From assembly GCF_030247195.1 (NCBI RefSeq), contig NC_080670.1, positions 96,507,416 to 96,571,415 on the forward strand: a DNA stretch of 64,000 nucleotides. Direction: 5' to 3'. Shown piece after piece: positions 24,899-34,075 of the stretch. Below the pieces are notes generated by a model that worked only from the letters and a program-made list of their open reading frames with translations, was not told the DNA's origin and did no database searches. The translations under genes were made by a program, and so were the position numbers. Source of the stretch: Topomyia yanbarensis (taxonomy: Eukaryota; Arthropoda; Insecta; Diptera; Culicidae). How positions within the stretch are numbered: position 1 is the first letter of the stretch; each line of letters opens with the position of its first letter.

Positions 24899-25758
24899 AA
24901 TGGGCGCTCTATACGACAGTGAAAGGATGCTTGCTATGAATGATTTTAATTTTGTTGCACTCTCTGCGTAACTGTTCTTTAAAAACTCAGAATGCGTGTT
25001 GGGAAAGTGACGATAACGGCCGAATATAGGTTTTTTCTAGTACCAGGAGAAACTGGAAGAAGTCCGGAACTAACAGAAAAAACGTGTTCCTGTGTTCTTT
25101 TCTTTTTCATTTTCTCTCGTTCCTGTTTGCTCCGATGCTACTAGAAGTAAGAAGCGTGTACTGGAACAAACCTAATGATAATTCCCATAAAGTTCAATCG
25201 GAAATGAGCCGGAATTTCGGCTGGTTCCAGCACGTAAACCGACTCCAGTGACACAACCGATTCTAGTTACAATCGGTTGTGTCACTGGAGTCGGAATACG
25301 AACGAATGGAACCAGCCGCTACCGCTCAGTCGGACTTAAACTAGGGATAGCCCCTATGTTTGAGTATACCGGGCAAACGAGTGGATCACAGGTTCGCTTA
25401 CGGTTCCGATGACGAGTACGAAGACTACGGCTATGCGGCATAGCCGCATTAAACTAGCTTCGCCAAAAACCTTACTTTCAGGAGCACAATAACCCTATGC
25501 ACAACGTTATTAGGTACAACTTACTTTAAAGCTAATCATTGAATTATTAAAAGTTTTCGCTTTCCGCCTCATTTTTATAAATCTACAACACTAAACTAGC
25601 ATATTCACGAAAGAAAACATGTTTTCCACTTACAGGGGGAAAAGTAGCTAAAGTAAACAATTACCAAGCCCAGTTCCAAACAGGATGAACTTTATATCCA
25701 TTTAAAAGAGATATTTAAGAATTGTCCAATCAATAATACAAACTATTTTTCAATATAG

Positions 25759-26218
25759 ATTTTGTGCGAGCGCTTGCTATTATTAGACAGAAGAATCCGT
25801 CTCGAGGATCGAAAAGGCAACTGGGCGAATCAAACCGAGTTAATCCACTGAACGGCATCATCCAATGGATCGGGGTAAGTGTCTAATATGAGATGATAGA
25901 AATGAATTCTCAACAGTTTGTTTTTAGGCAGAAGATGATCTACCGCGAGGACAGTTTTCTACTCCAGTATTGTTTGTTCGTGGTGCGTTTTCGGAGGACT
26001 CGGATGATTGTACCCTTTCCTTTCGGGATCATGTGATGCCCGTCGGCACAGATTTGAGATCTGCTTTTAAAATTCTCATAGAGTCTTTCACCGTGTTTAA
26101 TATTACTCCAGCGCCATCGGATAAACAGTTTTTCCTATTTATCAACAGTGTCGTTCTTGGAATAGGTGCTCTAGGAACAACAGGAACAAAGTTCTTGCAC
26201 GATATGGGATGCACTTGA
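25759..26218 (+). pseudogene. Exons 8-9, unit 2 copy with alternative end
   Basis: Exon 8 is 25759-25874 with a good donor, GTAAGT. Exon 9 is 25928-26218 and its frame is open. The last exon runs over the unit junction, so the protein would end ..FLHDMGCT rather than ..FLHDIQR. If spliced from upstream exons it would give an alternative C-terminus, but no complete exon 7 precedes it in the unit. Confidence 0.7.
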
Positions 26219-28324
26219 GGAGAACATCCTCTATAAGCACAATCAGCTGTTTTGCGAACTTAGTCATGGTAAATAACAGAGTTGATAATAGAGTTACGCA
26301 GAGAATTTGGTAGTAGCCAATGCGGTATATATAGGTGTGGCAGAATACACGTTTTGCTAATGTTGGCAACCAAAAATATGTAAACAATCCAGAAGCACAA
26401 CGGGTCGACGTCATAGCATTCACACGATTCAATGGGAGCGAAACGAACGCTATGACGAAAGCAAGTCGATTTATTCTGTGATCACTCACACCACTCATGT
26501 AAGTTTCATCTTACGAATACCAAAGTGTTATCTTCGCCATACCTGTATATATATTCATAGGGTAGCAGCTCGATTCAGACGATACCTCAGCTTCCGTCAA
26601 CGGAAAAGAACATCACGTCACCGTTGCGTTAAGATTCGTTGCAGGCATTTCTCGTGTGCCCGTTCATACGTGCCGTATTCCATGCCGTTCATGTTATGTA
26701 TGAATGCAGCCATTTCTCGACAAACATATGATTACGGCCTAAAAGCCAACTGTCAAAATTCACTTTGAATGGAAATTGCGGACAAACCGTTACACGCCAA
26801 TCACAGATGTTGGTAGTAAACGAAAGAGAAAAGTTTTCTCTTTCATAAACTGCTGTGAACTGTGTTTGGCTAGCAACGGTTTGTCCGGGATTTCAATTCA
26901 AAGTGGATTTTGACAGTTGGCTTTTAGGCCGTAATCATATGTTTGTCGAGATTTAACTAATTTTGACATTCTGTTGGCGTGCTGTACCGATGACGGAAGC
27001 CTGACGTATCGTGTGAATCGTACTTTATGATCAATGTATTTATGTATATTTAATTTTTGCGGTTGTACATATCCAATGTTGTATATATAGGAGTGGCAGA
27101 ACTTACGGTTTGCTAGTGTTGGCAACCAAAAATATGTAAACAATCCAGAAGCACAACGGATTGATCATAGCGTTCACATGATTCAATGGGAGCGGAACGA
27201 ACGGTATGATGAAAGCTAGTCATTTTATTCTGTGATCACTCACACCGCTCATGTAATGCTGATTTCGTTTTTAAATCAGAGTTACTCTAGGTTCGCTCGG
27301 AGTTGTCATTTTTGTATGGATTTTGTAAATATTAGAGCGAACCTAGGGCGACTCGATTCTAAAACCGAAAACAGCATAAGATTCATCTTACGAATACCAA
27401 AGTGCCATCTGCGCCATACCTGTATATACTGCATTGATACATATCGGCATATAACTGTCAAACTAATGGGCGCTCTATACGACAGTGAAAGGATGCTTGC
27501 TATGAATGATTTTAATTTTGTTGCACTCTCTGCGTAACTGTTCTTTAAAAACTCAGAATGCGTGTTGGGAAAGTGACGATAACGGCCGAATATAGGTTTT
27601 TTCTAGTACCAGGAGAAACTGGAAGAAGTCCGGAACTAACAGAAAAAACGTGTTCCTGTGTTCTTTTCTTTTTCATTTTCTCTCGTTCCTGTTTGCTCCG
27701 ATGCTACTAGAAGTAAGAAGCGTGTACTGGAACAAACCTAATGATAATTCCCATAAAGTTCAATCGGAAATGAGCCGGAATTCCGGCTGGTTCCAGCACG
27801 TAAACCGACTCCAGTGACACAACCGATTCTAGTTACAATCGGTTGTGTCACTGGAGTCGGAATACGAACGAATGGAACCAGCCGCTACCGCTCAGTCGGA
27901 CTTAAACTAGGGATAGCCCCTATGTTTGAGTATACCGGGCAAACGAGTGGATCACAGGTTCGCTTACGGTTCCGATGACGAGTACGAAGACTACGGCTAT
28001 GCGGCATAGCCGCATTAAACTAGCTTCGCCAAAAACCTTACTTTCAGGAGCACAATAACCCTATGCACAACGTTATTAGGTACAACTTACTTTAAAGCTA
28101 ATCATTGAATTATTAAAAGTTTTCGCTTTCCGCCTCATTTTTATAAATCTACAACACTAAACTAGCATATTCACGAAAGAAAACATGTTTTCCACTTACA
28201 GGGGGAAAAGTAGCTAAAGTAAACAATTACCAAGCCCAGTTCCAAACAGGATGAACTTTATATCCATTTAAAAGAGATATTTAAGAATTGTCCAATCAAT
28301 AATACAAACTATTTTTCAATATAG

Positions 28325-28781
28325 ATTTTGTGCGAGCGCTTGCTATTATTAGACAGAAGAATCCGTCTCGAGGATCGAAAAGGCAACTGGGCGAATCAAA
28401 CCGAGTTAATCCACTGAACGGCATCATCCAATGGATCGGGGTAAGTGTCTAATATGAGATGATAGAAATGAATTCTCAACAGTTTGTTTTTAGGCAGAAG
28501 ATGATCTACCGCGAGGACAGTTTTCTACTCCAGTATTGTTTGTTCGTGGTGCGTTTTCGGAGGACTCGGATGATTGTACCCTTTCCTTTCGGGATCATGT
28601 GATGCCCGTCGGCACAGATTTGAGATCTGCTTTTAAAATTCTCATAGAGTCTTTCACTGTGTTTAATATTACTCCAGCGCCATCGGATAAACAGTTTTTC
28701 CTATTTATCAACAGTGTCGTTCTTGGAATAGGTGCTCTAGGAACAACAGGAACAAAGTTCTTGCACGATATTCAGCGTTAA
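28325..28781 (+). pseudogene. Exons 8-9, unit 3 copy with the original 3' end
   Basis: Exon 8 is 28325-28440 (116 bp) and exon 9 is 28494-28781. They are open, with the natural ending ..TKFLHDIQR and stop TAA at 28779-28781. This is the only unit followed by the original 3' sequence, so it represents the ancestral gene end. Exon 9 encodes LPRGQFSTPVLFVRGAFSED and a hydrophobic C-terminal half (FFLFINSVVLGIG). The exons are intact, but the gene they belong to is interrupted upstream. Confidence 0.75.
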
Positions 28782-28822
28782 ATTTGGCGATTTGATTTTG
28801 TTTCTTTTATTGAATTCGATTT

Positions 28823-28828
28823 AATAAA
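28823..28828 (+). terminator. Polyadenylation signal of the SAM gene
   Basis: AATAAA lies 42 bases after the stop codon at 28779-28781, and AT-rich sequence follows. Confidence 0.55.
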
Positions 28829-28913
28829 TATTTCCGAATACAGTCATCTGACACAAACAGCAGTGTTTTTCATTCGAAACTATATTCCCAATATAATAAA
28901 ACAAATATTTGCA

Positions 28914-29304
28914 GATAGATCGGTATTTTTTACAGAATAAATCGGTACATTTGAAATTTGTTGTGACAGTTCCTTTTACTGAAATAATCGTGAAATTTTA
29001 CAGATTTTCGGTATTTTTTTCAGAACAATTCGGTGCATTTGACGTTTATTCTGACAGTTACTTTTACTGAAATAATCGCGAAGTTTTACAGTTTTGCTGT
29101 TTTTTTATACAGAACAGTTCGGTACATATGACGTTTACTGTGACATTTACTTTTACTGAAGTAGTTGGTAATTTTGACAGTTTTGCTATCTTCAGTTTAC
29201 GAACTTAATCAGTAAAAATATTTTTACCGAAATAATTACCGAACAGTCAGCTGTTGAAATTTCGGTAAAAAAAATACCGGAGTCTGTAATATTTTTTAAG
29301 TGTG
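28914..29304. promoter_or_regulatory. 3' subterminal tandem repeats and TIR
   Basis: Three imperfect units of 85-90 bp (about 28920-29190) share CGGTAYWTTT, TGACAGTT, CTTTTACTGAA and TTTTACAG. They are followed by inverted TACCGAA motifs and the terminal TTAAGTGTG. At least eight CGGTA or TACCG motifs occur. This mirrors the 5' end and probably binds the element's own proteins (inference). Confidence 0.6.
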
Positions 29305-29306
29305 TA

Positions 29307-30047
29307 AATTTGGCCCTAGAAGGCTAGAAAGCCATGTTTCTTATATGCATCATTTTCTAATGTATTGGAAATAAAACCTCAACCGGCACACGAATATTCA
29401 TAAAAGTCTAGCGGTAAAGCGATTTATGTTCCTGATTTATGATAAATGTGTGATTTCATTGAATAATGTTGGATTTCTGATATGATTCGGTTTTCTCCTT
29501 GAAAAAATGAGTTTTATTTTGTTGATAATTTGGTTTCACTAAGAGCGCGTGAAATAATATGAAGTGGAATAAAATATCACTCGATAGACCCTGATGCGCA
29601 GTAAAATTTGATGCTTCATTGTCAATTTTTGATATGAAGAATGACACTACTGTTCAAATTTAAATAATCAACATATATTTTAACTTGGTCTTCATTTTCA
29701 TTTCCACTGGTAACATAATCTTAACATATTTATAAGAAAATAAGTAACTTTTCAGTTGCGATTGACAGTCTAGGTGAACGAAAAAATGGTATGATTAAGT
29801 AATCTTGTTGCGACCTGCATTCAACATGTTGACAACAATATGATTTCATTTAGTTATTCTCGCATGGTTATTCCAACGAAACGGGAACAAGTTTTTACTG
29901 TTTTGCTCAATCATAATCATGTTGAAAATCGGCCTAAAACTGCGCTTTTTAGGTCGCACAGGAAGTTAGATGTCAGTCACAACAGCACCTATTTTTTGTT
30001 GCCAACTGGTTGTGAAATAGTTACTGAAACAAAAATTGCTACTTGGG
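29307..30047. other. Right part of the outer DNA element
   Basis: AT-rich non-coding sequence up to the terminus GCTACTTGGG. No gene is recognised. Confidence 0.45.
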
Positions 30048-30049
30048 AT

Positions 30050-30331
30050 GTTGTTTACACGTAAGGCGATTAATCTCCCATCCAGGCTCTTTTCTACGTG
30101 TGAGAATTTAATGTGCTCTTTGAGAGCAATTGCCGTTCCCTTCCTCGCATGGTCGACGTTGCAGACAACGTTGTAGCCGGGTAAGGTGAGCTGTTCGTTT
30201 TCAACCTCCTGTAGGAATATGATGTCGAGATCCATCGAGCGAGCGAAAGTACGAAGGGCGTTTAGTTTGGTTGTATTGGTGATCGTGTTGATGTTAATAG
30301 TTCCAATATTACAACTGATGTAGTCCACCAT
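30050..30331 (-). pseudogene. L1-like ORF2, start of endonuclease
   Basis: It begins ATGGTGGACTAC at 30331, 61 bases after the ORF1 stop. The endonuclease N-terminus (NIGTININ, then TKLNALR, then DIIFLQEVE with the catalytic Glu, then KGTAIALKEH) runs to VNN at about 30053. There the 20-kb insert cuts it. The reading frame resumes as ITLCNVYAP on the far side at 9832. Confidence 0.85.
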
Positions 30332-30392
30332 TTCTTACATCTCTTCATCGGAAATCTGGACGCGTTCGTGTTCGGTGGTGGTGAGGTCTTCG

Positions 30393-31540
30393 TCACCATA
30401 CCGCATTTTTTCCCCGGCGGTAACCTTCGTGAGCGTCGGCTAGCAGCTGAAGCATGAGATGCTTGTGAGCTGTCTGTTTCATTGCCATCAGTTTTGCGTT
30501 ATAGGCCGACGACAAGAATGGGTTTACGGTCACCGGTTGGTTGGCTGTGGACGCCGCCGAGGTTTTCTGTTGAGCCGCTACTGACGCGGCGGGAGGAAGC
30601 ATTATATTTTTCTGCTGGGTAACTATAGACCGTGTCTCGATAGGTTCACGCGGTTGTACTAGTGGACCCGAGTCTCGTATCAAGGGCTTTGACCCCGACG
30701 GTAGTTGTGCGTCGGCCAACTTCGGCTTGTTCGGTTTTGCCGGTCCTTTTTGTTGGACTGATATTTTCGTGATATTTGCATACGATCGATCGGCTGCCAA
30801 TTTCTGCACGAGCAGTTTTTTGTTTTGCACACATGGGATGCCGATGTGTGCAAATTCGCGGCAGTGTAGGCAGGTTTGCCGCTGCCCCTTGTAACCAACC
30901 GCGGTATCTTCCCCCTGGATCATGACGAGTGAAGGGATGCTCTTCCTAACCACCATCCGAGCAACACGAACACCAGTCTTCACGCCTTCGAAGGCACCGT
31001 AGCGATTATCCCACAGGAGGTCACGAACGTTGAGAACCTCACCATACTCGGCGAGGAAGACAGCGATTTGTTCACTGGTAATGACTTCGGGAAGGTCGAA
31101 AATTTGTACTTCCACAGCTCCGTCCTCCATGGTTATCCGCAGTTTGTACGATTTGCCATCGAAAACGAACTCGTGTTTACTATCGTGTCCTTCCACGATT
31201 TTCTCAGCCTGGGTAAGGCTTTTGACCTTTACGAAGGTACATCCCAGTCTCCTGCTTGGCTGGATCTGAAGCACGTTTTCGCGCGTGAGACCGAGTTCCT
31301 TCCCAATGAACTTCAGGATCACATCAAGGGAAAGGTGTTTCGGGAATTGTGAATAGTCCACGCGAAATGCATTTTCCCGCATTACAGAAAAAAATAACAC
31401 TCGCGTCGATTGCAAAAGCACTGTGCTTGAAAGCACCAATGAGAGTAAAAAAATAAAACGTATAGTATAGTTCGTGAGCAAACTTTCGATATTAACGCGC
31501 TCGAGGAGTATCGACCGATCAGCACGGAAGCTTGCTGGTA
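30393..31540 (-). CDS. L1-like ORF1 (RNA-binding, one CCHC-like knuckle)
   Basis: An open frame runs from the element's 5' end region to the stop at 30393. The likely protein start is the Met of MRENAFRVDYSQFPKH (about 31383). Upstream codons would be 5' UTR. It contains an RRM-like central part (VEVQIFDLPEVITSEQIAVFLAEYG), a single zinc knuckle CLHC...H...C (about 30870-30830), then a basic and Gln/Pro-rich tail. Such proteins coat retrotransposon RNA. The frame is intact although the element's ORF2 is dead. Confidence 0.7.
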
Positions 31541-31700
31541 ACTGCATGGATAGCGAAATGATGTTTGCAGTGTTGCTTTATTTATAGAAAAGATTGTCAT
31601 TACTTTTGACAAATTAAATTATTACCGTTAAAAAAGTAAAAATGACTAAATTTAACAGACATTATGCGCCAAAGTGAAACAAGTATTTATCATGCATTTT
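31541..31700. mobile_element. Right part of the MITE split by the L1-like element
   Basis: After the ACTGCATGGAT duplication, the sequence matches 5881-6027 of the intact MITE copy (GTTTGCAGTGTTGC, then AAAGTAAAAATGACTAAATT, then AAGTATTTATCATGCATTT) and then diverges. The right TIR is missing. Confidence 0.75.
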
Positions 31701-33575
31701 GTACATATCGTTTTGTAACGTTTTCTTTGTGGTGGTGGGGCCACACTGTACTCACCAGCTATTAGGGTCGTTTCACTATTGTCTCCTGGAGAAATTCACA
31801 CTAGGCGGACTTTTCTTCCCACACTATGGTCACTGAGCGAATCGTAAATAATTTTTGGAAACAAGTACCAAAAGGACTACACTATAAACAAAATGGACGA
31901 CACAACTTGTATATATACACTATTTTTATTAATAATTATTTTTTTTTAGCTTCGAGAAAATAATTCACTGTACTTAGCTTTTTTTACATACGTTTTATTT
32001 ACTCTGAAACCTTCTTCTTGGTATAACGTTGCGGCCGTGATGACGGTGGTCGACATGCAGCAAACTGGATGTAGGACGGGCTCCGATGGTTATGTAGACT
32101 GTGACCTTTTACTAGGACTGTCACAATACTACCCTTGGTCACTGAGTCAGCTAAAATTGCATTACCATATATTTTGTTTTGCGTGTACATAAATAACAGC
32201 GCACGGTCCCCGTTATGTGTTTGACGAGGCTTGTTCTTTGTGTACACCGGTAAAAATATTGTTAGTAAATGTCTAAGTAAAACACAAACGTCACGTCGGT
32301 TATCACTCCATGTTTTCATGTTTGAGTTTCGTTTAAGTTTTGCTTAGTAGTCCTGGTTGGTGTCAAAGTTAGATTTTGTTATTTATTTATTTATTTATTT
32401 ATTTATCTATTTGTTATTTATTTATTCGTTCATTACTATTTATTATATTTATTGAATTACTCATTTTGTATATACAATCTCAATTTATATTATACTTAAT
32501 TATTATATCATACTATCTCTTGTTATTCTATTAAAATATTATGTAAAACTGGGAAACAAGTTACATGTATTAAAATATTTGTCAACCGCTATAAAAATTT
32601 GAATTCAAAAAAAATATATTACGACGCCAACCCTAAACGATAAATGTAAACGTCTGTTGTCATCATCATAACGTCTGCCGTCATCATCATACTGTCATCA
32701 TGATACTGTCGTCGTAATCGAATGCGGGGCGGTTTGATGCGGGTGATCGGAGGCAGGGCCCGGAGGGAAACTGTTTGGAAACCGGACAAGGAGAGGATAA
32801 AAGGGTCCAGAATAGCGAGATCCGGTCTCTTATAGTTAATTGAACCCGGAGGAGTAAGTACCAGCACAAGCGGTCACACGTCAAACGTGCCCGCGAGTTT
32901 CGTTCGGTAGACAGTATTGTGTGGAAGACCGGTCCGTGCGTGAAGCGAATGAAGAAAAGCCATAAACTGGCAAGTTATACGCTATTGTGTACGCCATTGC
33001 AACCCTAGTACCTAAAGGGTTTGGTAGTTAACCGTTGTGAAGAAACAACCCGCTCGACTTTGTTGAACTCCCATACAAACAGTGCGCGTAGTGTCACTCC
33101 CGGGTCGCTTTGTGTAAAGCCGGCCTTCGCATAAAAAACGGTCGAATTGCTGCTAACGAAGGCCCCTCATCATCATCGTCATCGCCAGGCACTGACTACA
33201 CTCTCTCCGGCAGGCCCACCAAGTCGACCAACGAGTTACACTGCCGCAACGAAGCACCACGCGGTGTCCAACAAGGAAGATGTCAGCAAAATAAAATGCG
33301 CAAGTAAAATTATCCCTTTTTGTTTTAAAATTATTTCCTACCCCAACAAAAAGTGAAACTAAATTAAAATTAAATTAAAATGTCTGGTCTTTAAGTGTAA
33401 TTTAGCTGTGTCATCTATTTTTTTGTTAAGTGAGTCCATTTGCTTGTTTCCGCTCAGTTCGACTTCCGCTCAGTGACCTTTGGTATTTGAAGGGTTGAAA
33501 GTTCGCCCACGTGGAATTTCCTCTGGAGACAATACTAACACCTCGTGTAGTAAGAAGTAAATTGTAACAAGACAC
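31701..33575. other. Unassigned spacer with simple repeats
   Basis: It contains (TTTA)n at about 32380-32425 and ATC-rich tracts at about 32660-32705 and 33165-33190. The part from 32700 to 33300 is GC-richer and could be an untranslated region of another retroelement. I cannot identify a gene. Confidence 0.35.
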
Positions 33576-33589
33576 AAAAACAAGACTCA

Positions 33590-34075
33590 GTTAGGTTCAC
33601 TCACTCGGAGCCGATAGTTGTTCTCAACACAAGCTCCGCGTTTAAAACCCAAACTTTCGTCCGGTCCACGCCACCCATATAGTTTCCGAAGTTCGGGCTC
33701 CGCCTCCCGGTTAGTATACCAACTGGTTTCCGCCCGGTCCGTTACGTGAGTGCGAAGTGCCGTGTATCATCAGTGCGAAGGCTACTCGAATTTTAAGCCG
33801 AAAATCCAAATCGACTTTTCCACCGATACCAGGAGCACAGACTCCGAAGGAGTCGAGCGATAGCGCGTCTCCATCAAATCAAAAGTGCAAACCGTGGTCA
33901 ACCCTCCGCCTCCACCACGAGCATTGGTTTGAACAGTTGCACGTGCGCGCGCGAATTCAAACCGAAATAGTGTAATCGGCTCCATAGGTGCCGGCGGTAG
34001 TGTAGTGCAGTGTAAAGGGTGCATTTTGAAAGAGCCAACCTCCGCCCACCTGACAACCCATAAACAACCAACCTA
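33590..34075 (+). promoter_or_regulatory. 5' UTR of the I element, probable internal promoter
   Basis: It is GC-richer than the flank and begins GTTAGGTTCACTCACTCGG. I elements initiate transcription at their own first base through internal promoter motifs (family knowledge). No specific motif is claimed. Confidence 0.4.

Larger units (their letters stand above)
20206..28769 (+). repeat. Three tandem units carrying the last exons of the SAM gene
   Basis: Unit 1 is 20206-23467, unit 2 is 23468-26203 and unit 3 is 26204-28769. Subtracting private insertions, the units are 2560, 2566 and 2566 bp. The 6-bp difference is exactly a 4-bp loss at a splice donor and a 2-bp loss in the last exon of unit 1. 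The junction GAT-AT-GGG joins the last exon to exon 7 through a 2-bp AT shared by both parents. The near identity of the units points to recent duplication. Confidence 0.9.
15991..28781 (+). pseudogene. Nine-exon SAM-domain protein gene (SAMD3-like), disabled
   Basis: Exons, all with GT-AG borders and matching phases: 15991-16048, 18643-18905, 19319-19464, 19525-19612, 19673-19867, 19930-20091, 20153-20268 (last two bases at 20537-20538, beyond a MITE), 28325-28440 and 28494-28781. Joined, they would encode about 477 residues. Exons 1-2 give a SAM-like helix bundle (HDERLVKIF, then NEEIDNM, then FLALSERDF). An acidic stretch follows, then a long conserved region including RSLYGCRPNNFY, WFHAHARG and FFEKWDALEEN, like the uncharacterised SAMD3-like proteins of animal genomes. 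TAA at 18666-18668 interrupts exon 2, and a hAT MITE cuts exon 7 at its donor. In the element this protein probably has an accessory, TNPA-like role (inference). Confidence 0.7.
15655..29304 (+). mobile_element. 13.65-kb two-gene CMC/CACTA-like DNA transposon
   Basis: The ends are CACACTTAA at 15655 and TTAAGTGTG at 29296-29304, flanked by TA on both sides (15653-15654 and 29305-29306). Similarity between the ends continues over about 45 bp to a shared ACCGAA. Both subterminal regions are rich in TTCGGTA or TACCGAA. Inside are a transposase-like ORF (16091-18574) and a nine-exon gene for a SAM-domain protein (15991-28781), both on plus. CAC termini, a short duplication, subterminal repeats and a tnp2-like order of motifs fit the CACTA-Mirage-Chapaev group (inference). 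This copy is disabled by a stop codon, frameshifts and a MITE insertion. Confidence 0.65.
9833..30047. mobile_element. 20.2-kb composite insertion with CCCAAnTAGCAA ends
   Basis: The left end is CCCAATTAGCAAAT. The right end, read inward on the other strand, is CCCAAGTAGCAATT (12 of 14 identical). AT flanks both sides (9831-9832 and 30048-30049). Deleting the insert and one AT restores the L1 endonuclease frame exactly (..RVNN-I-TLCNVYAP..), so the boundaries are precise. Most of the interior is a younger 13.65-kb element. The outer element itself would be about 6.5 kb (9833-15652 and 29307-30047) and has no transposase I can recognise. Its superfamily is unknown. Confidence 0.75.
6868..31540 (-). 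mobile_element. L1-like non-LTR retrotransposon split by a 20-kb insertion
   Basis: The element is on the minus strand, with its 5' end at 31540 and a poly(A) tail seen as the T run at 6868-6875. It is flanked by an 11-bp direct repeat, ACTGCATGGAT (6857-6867 and 31541-31551), inside a MITE copy. ORF1 (CCHC type), then the start of the endonuclease, lie at 31540-30050. The rest of the endonuclease, the RT and a C-terminal CxxC finger lie at 9830-6960. Removing 9833-30047 leaves about 4.5 kb. The RT signature RQGDPL and the ORF organisation suggest the L1/Tx1 group. Many frameshifts show it is dead. Confidence 0.85.

Noticed and set aside
20481..26498. Repeated minus-strand open frames of 81-118 residues in the tandem units
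   Set aside because: They run through intronic repeats and MITE arms, are conserved only because the units are recent duplicates, and show no domain.
31999..32319. 106-residue minus-strand frame
   Set aside because: No recognisable domain, codon pattern or splice context. Treated as chance.
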